A stretch of DNA of 64,000 nt, taken from the NCBI GenBank assembly GCA_021803085.1, contig JAJZMD010000146.1, positions 1 to 64,000 on the forward strand, read 5' to 3'. Made by a program: the position numbers and the translations under genes. The notes under the pieces were generated by a model. It made no database searches, had not been told where the DNA came from, and saw only the letters and a program-made list of their open reading frames with translations. Positions 28,940 through 36,934 of the stretch are shown piece by piece. How positions within the stretch are numbered: the stretch's first letter is position 1; the number at the start of each line of letters is the position of its first letter. Source of the stretch: Actinomycetes bacterium. GTDB taxonomy: Bacteria; Actinomycetota; Acidimicrobiia; Acidimicrobiales; RAAP-2.

Positions 28940-29913
28940 TGGCCGAGACGACCTACGCCGCCACCATCGCCGCCACCCTCGCGGCGGCGATGCGCGCGGA
29001 CGAGCGCGTCGTGGTCCTGGGCGAGGACGTGGCGCTCGGCGGCCCCTACCTCACGACGAAGGGGCTCGCCGAGGAGTTCGGAACTGCCCGCGTCGTGAAC
29101 ACCCCCATCAGCGAAGCGGCGATCTGCGGGGTCGCCATCGGCGCGGCGCAGTCCGGCCTGCGCCCGGTCGTGGAGATCATGTTCATCGACTTCATCGGGC
29201 TTGCCCTCGACCAGCTCGTGAACGGCGCCGCGAAAGCCCACTTCATGTCGGGAGGGCAGCTCGACGTGCCGATGGTCCTGCGTACCCAGGGAGGGGCGGG
29301 CCAGCGCGGCGCCGCGCAGCACTCCCAGAGCCTCGAGAGCTGGCTGACCCACGTGCCAGGGCTGAAGGTCGTCGTCCCCTCGAGCGCCCGAGAGGTGGCC
29401 GCGCTCCTGCCGAGCGCCATCGCCGACCCGAACCCCGTCGTCGTCGTCGAGTCCAAGACCCTGTACTTCCGGCACGAGACGCTGCCCGACGAAGGCGTCT
29501 CCCCCGAGCCGCTCGGGCGGGCGCGGGTGGTACGGCGAGGAGACGACGTGACCATCGTCGCCACCTCGAAGATGGTGAACGAGGCGATCGAGGCCGCCGC
29601 CCACCTCTCCGAACACGGCGTCGAAGCCGAGGTGATCGATCCGCGCACGCTGGTCCCCCTCGACCTCCCGACGATCGCCGCCTCGGTCGCCCGTACGGGA
29701 CGGCTGGTCGTCGCCCATGAGGCCGTGCAGCACGGCGGCTTCGGGGCGGAGATCGCTGCGGAGGTCCAGGAGGCGTGCTTCTACGACCTCGACGCCCCGA
29801 TCGTCCGCGTCGGCGCGCCGTTCACCCCGGTGCCGCTCAGCCCGCCGCTCGAGGACGCCTACGTGCCCGGCGCCGCCGAGATCCTCGACGCCGTCCGCCG
29901 GGTGCTCGGTTGA
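28939..29913 (+). CDS. TPP-dependent dehydrogenase E1 beta subunit (second pair)
   Basis: This 324-aa beta subunit has VVVLGEDVALGGPYLTTKGL, RVVNTPISEAAICGVAIGAA, QRGAAQHSQSLESWLTHVPG and VIDPRTLVPLDLPTI, closer to pyruvate/acetoin dehydrogenase beta chains than the first pair. ATG 28939 overlaps the alpha stop. About 200 bp without a convincing gene follow before the cupin gene. Confidence 0.88.
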   Translation: MAETTYAATIAATLAAAMRADERVVVLGEDVALGGPYLTTKGLAEEFGTARVVNTPISEAAICGVAIGAAQSGLRPVVEIMFIDFIGLALDQLVNGAAKAHFMSGGQLDVPMVLRTQGGAGQRGAAQHSQSLESWLTHVPGLKVVVPSSAREVAALLPSAIADPNPVVVVESKTLYFRHETLPDEGVSPEPLGRARVVRRGDDVTIVATSKMVNEAIEAAAHLSEHGVEAEVIDPRTLVPLDLPTIAASVARTGRLVVAHEAVQHGGFGAEIAAEVQEACFYDLDAPIVRVGAPFTPVPLSPPLEDAYVPGAAEILDAVRRVLG

Positions 29914-30110
29914 CGCGACGGAGAGGCGTCACCTCGACATCCCCTTGAACTTCGGGCCGACACTGGCGAGAATCTGCGCCGGTGGCGACCAGGGGGCGCG
30001 CCGCCCGGGGCAGAGGCGGGGGCTGCACGTCCGCCGACTTTGCGCTGCCGGCGTCAGGAATGCGCCACGTCAGGCCCCACGCGAAGCCGCACATCGAGGA
30101 GGAGCGCCAC

Positions 30111-30626
30111 ATGACGGTGAACGAGGTCGAGTCGCACGCGATGGCTGTCGAGGCTCGCGTCGACAGGATGCGAGACAAGTACGCCATGGTCGAGGGGTTC
30201 GTCGGTGCGACCGACGAGGTCTCCCCGTGGGTCCCCTTCGTCGAGAACGTCTGGATCCGGCACCTCACGTTCGACGTCCGCTCCAGCTCGGCCGCCAACG
30301 TGCTGTGGTGCGCGGCCGGCGGGAAGCTCGGCAGGCACCGTCACCGTGGACCGGTGTCGGGGTTCACGATCGAGGGCAGCTGGCGCTACCTCGAGTACGA
30401 CTGGGTGGCGACGCCGGGTTGCTTCGTCAGAGAGAGCCCGGGGCGGACGCACACCCTCTACTCGGAGAAGGGCATGAAGACCTTCTTCTGGCTGAACGGC
30501 CCCCTCGAGTTCCTCGACGACGAGGACCGGGTGGTGGAGACCGTGGACGTGTTCTGGTTCATCGACCACTACGAGCGCTACTGCGAGGAGCACGGCATCC
30601 CGATCAACCCCACCCTCTACCTTTGA
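30111..30626 (+). CDS. Cupin protein resembling 2,4'-dihydroxyacetophenone dioxygenase
   Basis: This 171-aa protein has one cupin domain with PWVPFVENVWIRHLTFDVRS, the metal-binding stretch GGKLGRHRHRGPVSGF, GSWRYLEYDWVATPG and ESPGRTHTL. This is the pattern of the ChrR-like cupins that include 2,4'-dihydroxyacetophenone dioxygenase, an iron enzyme that cleaves an aryl alpha-hydroxyketone to an aromatic acid and formate. Substrate is inferred from family and context only. ATG 30111 follows GAGGAGGAG. A convergent pair encoding FolD-like and formate-tetrahydrofolate ligase proteins lies next door, which would handle released formate. Confidence 0.72.
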   Translation: MTVNEVESHAMAVEARVDRMRDKYAMVEGFVGATDEVSPWVPFVENVWIRHLTFDVRSSSAANVLWCAAGGKLGRHRHRGPVSGFTIEGSWRYLEYDWVATPGCFVRESPGRTHTLYSEKGMKTFFWLNGPLEFLDDEDRVVETVDVFWFIDHYERYCEEHGIPINPTLYL

Positions 30627-30747
30627 GGCCGACCGTCTGAGCGGGGACGGGACCCGCCGCGCCGCCGGCCTCCTGCCGGTCCCGCCCGAGGGATCCCTTG
30701 CACGAGCGGTAGAAGCCGGCACCCAGCGCGGCGTCGAGAGCGCGGCG

Positions 30748-31674
30748 TCAGAACAGCGGCCAGGGTCCGATCGACAGCGTCGTGTGCTGCATGACCCCGG
30801 CGAGCACGGCGTTGCGCACCAGCCATACGTCGGTGACTGGCCCGACGCCGCCGGGTACCGGGGTGAGCGCCTCGGCTCGCTGCGCCACGCTGTCGAAATC
30901 GAGGTCCCCGACGAGGTGGACCCGGCCGTCCTCTCCCTCGACGGGGTTGATCCCGACGTCGATCGCGATCACGCCCTCCTTCACCATGTCGCCGGTGACG
31001 AGCCCCGGCGAGCCGGCGGCAACGATCAGCACGTCCGCCTGGCGGGTGAACTCGGCCAGCCTCCCCGCCTCTGAGGCGTGCTCGTCGCAGCTCACGACGA
31101 TGGCTCCCCGGTCCAAGGCGAGCCAGACGGCGGGCTTGCCGACGTTGTGGCTCCTTCCGACGATCACGACCGTCTTGCCCCTCAAGGCCGTGCTGGGGTC
31201 ACGACCCGTCTGGCGGAAGTAGTCGTCGAGCAGCCAGAAGCAGCTGGCCGGCGTGGAGGGGACGAACCGGGGGGTGCCGCGTGCCATCAGCCCGGCATTG
31301 GCGGGATGGACCGCCTCGACGTCCTTCAGCGGGTCGAGCGTCGGGTACAGCTCCACCTCGGAGAGCTGGGCGGGAAGGGGGCGGAGCACGAGGATCCCAC
31401 TGATCCTCGGGTCCGCGTTCAGCTTGCCGATGGTCGCAAGCGCTTCGGCGAGCTCCGCGTCGTGCGGCAGGCGCTCGGGCTGGAACCGGCACCCCACGTT
31501 CTCCGCCAGCCGGCGAAGCCGGCGCTCGTAGGCGTGGGCGGCGTAATCCTCGCCCACCAGCACGCTCGCCAGCCCGGGGTCGACCTTCGACGAGCGGACG
31601 GCGGCGAGCTCGCCGAGCAGCCGGGCACGAAGGTCCCTCGACACGGCTGTTCCGTCGATGATCGTCGCTTCCAT
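30748..31674 (-). CDS. FolD-like methylenetetrahydrofolate dehydrogenase, catalytic residues replaced
   Basis: This 308-aa protein has the FolD fold signatures: KTVVIVGRSHNVGKPAVWL, VIAIDVGINPVEGE and TPVPGGVGPVTDVWL. The catalytic set of bifunctional FolD is altered. After Tyr49 the expected Lys is Leu53 (YERRL), the Gln of VQLPLP is Leu97 (ILVLRPLP), and the KDVDG Asp is Glu120 (KDVEA). In characterised FolD these residues are needed for cyclohydrolase, and Lys also for normal dehydrogenase activity. This may be a dehydrogenase-only or repurposed enzyme. It is downstream of fhs on the same strand, 71 bp away. ATG 31674 follows TTGAGG. Confidence 0.82.
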   Translation of the reverse strand: MEATIIDGTAVSRDLRARLLGELAAVRSSKVDPGLASVLVGEDYAAHAYERRLRRLAENVGCRFQPERLPHDAELAEALATIGKLNADPRISGILVLRPLPAQLSEVELYPTLDPLKDVEAVHPANAGLMARGTPRFVPSTPASCFWLLDDYFRQTGRDPSTALRGKTVVIVGRSHNVGKPAVWLALDRGAIVVSCDEHASEAGRLAEFTRQADVLIVAAGSPGLVTGDMVKEGVIAIDVGINPVEGEDGRVHLVGDLDFDSVAQRAEALTPVPGGVGPVTDVWLVRNAVLAGVMQHTTLSIGPWPLF

Positions 31675-31745
31675 GACCTCAACCTTCCTCAGCCTTCCGC
31701 GCCCCGCGACGACGGCGCGACGGCGGGCTCGGACACGCCGCCGAG

Positions 31746-33443
31746 CTAGGACAGCCCGACGATCTGGCCGTCGGCGTCGAGATCGATGGAGAAGGCAGCG
31801 GGGTTGCTCCCGAGCCCCGGCATGGTGCGCATGTCCCCGCAGATCGGGTACACGAAGCCCGCCCCGACCGAGGCGCGCACTTCCCGGACCGGCAGGGTCC
31901 ACCCCGTCGGGGCGCCCTTCAACGCGGGGTCGGACGAGATCGACAGGTGGGTCTTCGCGATGCACACCGGCAGGTTCCCGAACCCGGCGGCCTCGTAGCG
32001 GTCGAGGGCACGGGCCGCCGCCGGGGCGTACGACACGTCAGCGGCGCCGTACACCTTGGTCGCCACCGTGCGGATCTTGTCCCGGAGCGGCATGTCGTCG
32101 GGGTAGAGCATGTGGAACTGGGAGGGTTCGTCTGCCGCCTCGACGACCGCCTCGGCCAGCTCGGTGGCACCGGCGCCGCCCTTGGCGAAGTGATGGCAGA
32201 CGGCGCTCCTCGCCCCGCTCGACGCCGCGATCTCTGCGACGGCGTCCCACTCGGAGGGGTGGTCGGTCGGGAAGGCGTTGATGGCGACGACCGGGGTGAC
32301 CCCGTGGATCTTGATGTTCTCGATCTGCTTCCGAAGGTTGGACCCGCCCGCGTGCACCTCGTCGGGGTTCTCGGCGAGGAGGGCCTCGGGGAGGGGTCTT
32401 CCTGCGACGACGCGGTGGTTGCCCGTGTGGGTCTTCAACGCCCGGACGGTCGCCACGACGACGGCGGCGTCGGGGATGAGGCCCGAGTACCGGCACTTGA
32501 TGTTGAAGAAGCGCTCGGCCCCCATGTCGGCACCGAAGCCGGCCTCGGTGATGAGGAAGTCCCCGCTCCTTATGCCGATCTGGTCGGCCAGGATCGAGCT
32601 GTTGCCGTGGGCGATGTTGCCGAACGGACCGGCGTGGACCAGGACCGGGGTGTTCTCCAAGGTCTGGAGGAGGTTCGGCTTGAGGGCGTCGCGCATCAAG
32701 ACCGCCATCGCGCCCGCCGCCTTCAGCTCCTCCGCGGTGACCGGGGCGCCCTCGCCCGTGTATCCGACGACGATGCGCCCGAGGCGGGACCGGAGGTCCG
32801 AGAGCGAGGTGGCGAGGGCGAAGATCGCCATCACCTCGGACGCCGCGGTGATGTCGAACCCGGTCTGGCGCGTGACGCCGTCTTCATGCGGGCCGAGGCC
32901 GATCACGATGTTGCGGAGGGAGCGGTCGTTCACGTCGAGGACGCGCCGCCAGGTGATGTCGTCCAGCGCGAGCCCGAGGGCATTGCCCTGGAACAGGTGG
33001 TTGTCGATGATCGCGGACAGGAGGTTGTGGGCCTCGGTGACGGCGTGGAAGTCGCCGGTGAGGTGGAGGTTCAGGATCTCCATCGGCACGACCTGGCTGT
33101 ACCCCCCGCCCGCCGCCCCTCCTTTGATCCCGAAGGTCGGTCCCATCGACGGCTGGCGAATCGCGACCGTCGCTTGCCTCCCGATGTGGCGCATCGCCTG
33201 GCCCAGCCCCACGGTCGTGGTCGTCTTCCCCTCGCCGAGCGGCGTCGGGGTGATCGCCGACACCACCACGTACTTCGCCTTCGGGCGCTCCGAGAGCTCT
33301 TCGACCGCCTCGAGCTTGATCTTGGCGACCGCAGATCCATAGGGCTCCAAGAGGTGCTCACCGATCCCCATCGACGCTGCGATCTCGTTCAACGGCTTCA
33401 AGGAGGCGGCGCGTGCGATGCCCAGGTCGGATGGGAAGGCCAT
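31746..33443 (-). CDS. fhs: Formate-tetrahydrofolate ligase
   Basis: This 565-aa enzyme interconverts formate + ATP + tetrahydrofolate with 10-formyl-tetrahydrofolate. The P-loop-like TPTPLGEGKTTTTVGL and the family stretches TGDFHAVTEAHNLLSA, TEAGFGADMGAERFFNIKC and HTGNHRVVAGRPLP are intact, and the length is normal. Catabolically it can run backwards, making ATP and formate from methyl groups delivered by the O-demethylase. ATG 33443 gives the usual N-terminus, but no ribosome-binding site is evident. It is divergent from the molybdenum hydroxylase gene. Confidence 0.93.
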   Translation of the reverse strand: MAFPSDLGIARAASLKPLNEIAASMGIGEHLLEPYGSAVAKIKLEAVEELSERPKAKYVVVSAITPTPLGEGKTTTTVGLGQAMRHIGRQATVAIRQPSMGPTFGIKGGAAGGGYSQVVPMEILNLHLTGDFHAVTEAHNLLSAIIDNHLFQGNALGLALDDITWRRVLDVNDRSLRNIVIGLGPHEDGVTRQTGFDITAASEVMAIFALATSLSDLRSRLGRIVVGYTGEGAPVTAEELKAAGAMAVLMRDALKPNLLQTLENTPVLVHAGPFGNIAHGNSSILADQIGIRSGDFLITEAGFGADMGAERFFNIKCRYSGLIPDAAVVVATVRALKTHTGNHRVVAGRPLPEALLAENPDEVHAGGSNLRKQIENIKIHGVTPVVAINAFPTDHPSEWDAVAEIAASSGARSAVCHHFAKGGAGATELAEAVVEAADEPSQFHMLYPDDMPLRDKIRTVATKVYGAADVSYAPAAARALDRYEAAGFGNLPVCIAKTHLSISSDPALKGAPTGWTLPVREVRASVGAGFVYPICGDMRTMPGLGSNPAAFSIDLDADGQIVGLS

Positions 33444-33616
33444 CGCGAAAGGGTAGCGCGCGGGTCGAACCGCAACGGGTGGCGCACGACGGCCGCCCTC
33501 CCGCGCCGGTGCCGCGACGAGGGGCAAACGTCGAGGTCGGGCGCTGCGCAGCAGGAGACCCGGCGGAGGTGGATGGCTATGCTCGGTTCGAACTTCGACC
33601 GCAGGAGACCCGAGCC

Positions 33617-35890
33617 GTGAGCTTTCTTGGCAATCGCGTCCTCCGCAAGGAGGACGCGAAGTTCCTCACCGTCGGCGGCTCGTACGTCGACGACCTCCAC
33701 CTTCCGTCCGCGCTGTGGGTCGGCTTCCTGCACTCCCCCGTCGCGCACGCCCGCGTCACCCGGCTCGACGTCTCCGCGGCCCGTTCCGCGGCCGGAGTGG
33801 TGGACGTGCTGACGGGCGCCGACCTCGGCCTCCCGCCGCTCCCTCCCGACCTCCCCATGATCAACCCGCAGATGCCGCGCCCTCTTCTCTGCGAGGGGAA
33901 GGTCCGGTTCGTCGGTGACCTCGTCGCGGCAGTCGTGGCCGAGTCGCGCCCTGCGGCGGTCGACGCGCTCGAGCTGATCGAGGTCGACTACGACGCGCTG
34001 CCAGCCGTGGTCGACCCCGAGGAGTCGCTCGCGGGCACGACGTTGCTCTTCGAAGAGGCGGGGACGAACGTGGCCTTCGAAGCGTCGTTCGGGCACGACG
34101 AGTCGCTCTTCGGCGATTGCGAGGTCGTCGTGAGCCAGCGCATCGTCAACCAGCGGCTGGCGCCCTGCCCGCTCGAGGTGCGCGCGGCGGCCGCTTGGGT
34201 CGAAGGGGACGGGCGGCTCACCGTCTTCGCCTCGAGCCAGGCTCCGTTCGGGCTGCGAGACGCGATCGCCCGCGAGCTCGGCCTCGAGACCGGGGCCGTG
34301 CACGTCGTGTCGCCCGACGTCGGCGGCGGCTTCGGCTCGAAGGCTCCCGCGTACCCCGAGGAGCTGCTCGTCGCGGCGCTCGGCTGGCGGCTGCGCCGTC
34401 CGGTGCGCTGGGTGGAGACGCGCTCGGAGAGCATGGTGAGCCTCGGCCACGGGCGGGCTCAAGTCCAGCAGGTGACGATCGGCGGGTCGCGCGCCGGGCG
34501 CGTCCAGGCGTACCGGCTGGAGATCGTCCAGGACGCGGGGGCGTACCCCGCCATCGGCGCGTTCCTGCCGATGTTCACGCGCATGATGCTCACCGGCACC
34601 TACGACATCGCAAAGGTCGAGTGCAACTTCACCTCGGTCGTCACGAACACCACCCAGCTCGTGCCCTACCGCGGCGCGGGCAGGCCCGAGGCGACCGCTG
34701 CCGTCGAGCGGGCGATGGACCTGTTCGCAGCAGAGGTCGGGCTCGACCCCGCCGAGGTGCGCCGGGCCAACGTCGTGGCGGGGACCGATCGCTTCCCGTT
34801 CACCACCCCGACCGGCACGGAGTACGACATCGGCAACTACGACGTCGCGCTGGCGCGGCTGCTCGAGGTGTCCGGGTACGCGGAGCTCCGTGCCGAGCAA
34901 CGGGCGCGCCGCGAGGCGGGCGATCCCGTCCAGCTCGGATTGGGGCTCTCGGTCTACGTCGAGATCACCAACGGCCTCCCAGGGAGCGAGTTCTCCTCGG
35001 TGGAGATCCGCCCCGACGGCAAGGTCGTCGTGAAGACGGGGACCTCGCCCCATGGCCAGGGCCACGACACCGCGTGGTCGATGCTCGTGGCCGACGAGCT
35101 CGGGATCCCGCTGGAGGACGTCGAGTTCGTCCACTCCGACACCGACCTCGTGGCGCGAGGGGTCGGCACCTTCGGCTCCCGCTCGCTGCAGACGGGGGGC
35201 GTGGCAGCCAAGCAGGCGGCGGTGCAGGTGGTGGCCGCGGCCAAGGAGCTCGCCGCGGAGCTCCTCGAGGCCTCGCCGGACGACCTCGTCGTGGCCGAGG
35301 GCGGCGGCGGCCTTCACGTCGCGGGCTCGCCAGCCGCCGGGCGCAGCTGGGCCGAGCTCGCCGCCGCAGCGATGGAGAAGGGCGGCCCGCTCCTGGCCGA
35401 AGTGGACTTCAGCGCGCCAGGACCGACCTTCCCCTTCGGAGCCCACCTGGCGGTCGTCGAGGTGGAGCTCGAGACCGGGCGCGTGGCGCTCCGCCGGATG
35501 GTGGCGCTCGACGACGCCGGCCGCATCGTCAACCCGCTCCTCGCCGAGGGGCAGATCCACGGGGGCCTCGCCCAAGGTGCGGCGCAGGCGCTGATCGAGG
35601 AGTTCCGCTACGACGAGCTGGGCAACCCGCTCACCTCCAACCTGGCGGACTACCTGTTCATCAGCGCCACCGAGCTCCCGAGCTTCGAGACCGTGACGAT
35701 GGAGACGCCGACGCCGCGCAACGAGCTCGGCGCGAAGGGGATCGGGGAGTCCGGCACCATCGGCTCGACCCCTGCGGTCCACAACGCCGTCGTGGACGCC
35801 GTCTCGCACCTCGGCGTGCGCCACATCGACATGCCTGCGACCCCCGAGAAGGTGTGGCGGGCGATCTCCGACGCGCACCGGACGGCCTGA
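33617..35890 (+). CDS. Xanthine dehydrogenase/CODH-family molybdopterin-binding large subunit
   Basis: This 757-aa protein matches the molybdenum hydroxylase large subunit: FLGNRVLRKEDAKFLTVGGS, SPDVGGGFGSKAPAYPEELL, LVPYRGAGRPEATAAVERAMD, GTSPHGQGHDTAWSMLVADE and the C-terminal NELGAKGIGESGTIGSTPAV with the conserved Glu near the active site. The PYRGAGR loop is the form II type, so it is not a form I CO dehydrogenase. It would hydroxylate an aldehyde, aromatic or heterocyclic substrate. No FAD or 2Fe-2S subunit is adjacent, which is unusual. GTG 33617 follows GCAGGAG. Confidence 0.87.
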   Translation: MSFLGNRVLRKEDAKFLTVGGSYVDDLHLPSALWVGFLHSPVAHARVTRLDVSAARSAAGVVDVLTGADLGLPPLPPDLPMINPQMPRPLLCEGKVRFVGDLVAAVVAESRPAAVDALELIEVDYDALPAVVDPEESLAGTTLLFEEAGTNVAFEASFGHDESLFGDCEVVVSQRIVNQRLAPCPLEVRAAAAWVEGDGRLTVFASSQAPFGLRDAIARELGLETGAVHVVSPDVGGGFGSKAPAYPEELLVAALGWRLRRPVRWVETRSESMVSLGHGRAQVQQVTIGGSRAGRVQAYRLEIVQDAGAYPAIGAFLPMFTRMMLTGTYDIAKVECNFTSVVTNTTQLVPYRGAGRPEATAAVERAMDLFAAEVGLDPAEVRRANVVAGTDRFPFTTPTGTEYDIGNYDVALARLLEVSGYAELRAEQRARREAGDPVQLGLGLSVYVEITNGLPGSEFSSVEIRPDGKVVVKTGTSPHGQGHDTAWSMLVADELGIPLEDVEFVHSDTDLVARGVGTFGSRSLQTGGVAAKQAAVQVVAAAKELAAELLEASPDDLVVAEGGGGLHVAGSPAAGRSWAELAAAAMEKGGPLLAEVDFSAPGPTFPFGAHLAVVEVELETGRVALRRMVALDDAGRIVNPLLAEGQIHGGLAQGAAQALIEEFRYDELGNPLTSNLADYLFISATELPSFETVTMETPTPRNELGAKGIGESGTIGSTPAVHNAVVDAVSHLGVRHIDMPATPEKVWRAISDAHRTA

Positions 35891-35929
35891 GCCGCTCGCC
35901 GAGGGCCTGCGTGGAGAAGCGGGGACCCG

Positions 35930-36868
35930 TCAGGGGAAGACGATCACGTTCCTGCCGCGCACGCCTCCCGCCTCGAGAGCGCGGTGCGCGTCGGGCGCCT
36001 CCTCCGGCAGGAAGGTCCTGGCGACCCGAAGCGTGAGCTTTCCCTCTCCCGCCAGCCTGCTGAGCTCGGCGAGCGCCTCGGAGTCCCTGGCGTGGTTCGC
36101 CACCAGCACCAGGTGCACGGTGATGCCGCGCTCGGTGTCGCCCTGGAACGGGCGGACGGCGGCGACGGCGCCTCCGTCACGGACGGCTGGGAGGATCCTG
36201 CGGTTCAGCAAGGCGGCGTCGACGAGCCCGTCGACGCCCTCCGGGCAGACGTCGCGGATGGCAGACGCCACGTCGTCGCCCCTCGACACCACGACGTCGG
36301 CACCGAGCCGGGAGACGAGGTCCCGGTCCTCCTCCGAGGCGTCACCGATGACGCGAAGCCCTTCGAGCTTGGCCAGCTCCATCACGTAGCCCCCCACCGC
36401 ACCTGCAGCGCCGGTGACCGCCAACGTCTGCCCGGGCCGCAGGCCGAGCAGGTCCAGCGCGATCCGGGCGGAGAGCCCGTTCATGGGCAGGGTGGCACCT
36501 TCGGCGAAGCTCGCACCGGCGGGCAGCCGTGCGGCCGAGGCGGCCGGCACCACCACCTCCTCGGCTTGGGCTCCGCGACCTCGTGGCCCTGGGACGACGA
36601 CCGCTACCACCTCGTCGCCGACGTTCCAGCGCGCACCGGGCCCGACCGCGTCCACGACGCCGGCAAGCTCCATCCCAGGGACCAACGGCCGCTCGACCCC
36701 TTGGTACATCTCGCTCCGCAGGCCCGCGCGCAGCGCGGTGTCGGTGGGGTTGACCGCCGCGGCAGCGACCCGCACCCGCACCTCGCCTTCACCCGGCTCC
36801 TCCACCGGGAGCTCGACGACCTCCAGGACCTCTGGGCCCCCGAACCGATTGATGCCCACCGCTCGCAC
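35930..36868 (-). CDS. Zinc-free MDR family oxidoreductase (quinone oxidoreductase-like)
   Basis: This 312-aa medium-chain reductase starts RAVGINRFGGPEVLEVVELP and has the NADPH motif VTGAAGAVGGYVMELAK, as in quinone/enone reductases. The zinc ligands of alcohol dehydrogenases are absent. It may reduce an activated double bond or quinone. GTG 36868 has GAGGAGG five bases upstream. It lies 66 bp downstream of the NDMA-type alcohol dehydrogenase and ends 39 bp from the convergent molybdenum hydroxylase gene. Confidence 0.84.
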   Translation of the reverse strand: MRAVGINRFGGPEVLEVVELPVEEPGEGEVRVRVAAAAVNPTDTALRAGLRSEMYQGVERPLVPGMELAGVVDAVGPGARWNVGDEVVAVVVPGPRGRGAQAEEVVVPAASAARLPAGASFAEGATLPMNGLSARIALDLLGLRPGQTLAVTGAAGAVGGYVMELAKLEGLRVIGDASEEDRDLVSRLGADVVVSRGDDVASAIRDVCPEGVDGLVDAALLNRRILPAVRDGGAVAAVRPFQGDTERGITVHLVLVANHARDSEALAELSRLAGEGKLTLRVARTFLPEEAPDAHRALEAGGVRGRNVIVFP

Positions 36869-36934
36869 GCACGCCTCCTCGTCGCTCCTCTCACCGCGTC
36901 GGCGGCTCGCTGGCCGGCGACGTGGTGGGGAGGC

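Noticed and set aside
33398-35878. An 826-codon minus-strand open frame antisense to the molybdenum hydroxylase gene
   Set aside because: Arg/His/Asp-rich shadow of a strongly conserved gene.
33617-35890. Aerobic CO dehydrogenase (form I CoxL)
   Set aside because: The active-site loop is the form II PYRGAGR type and the partner subunits are absent, so CO oxidation is not supported.
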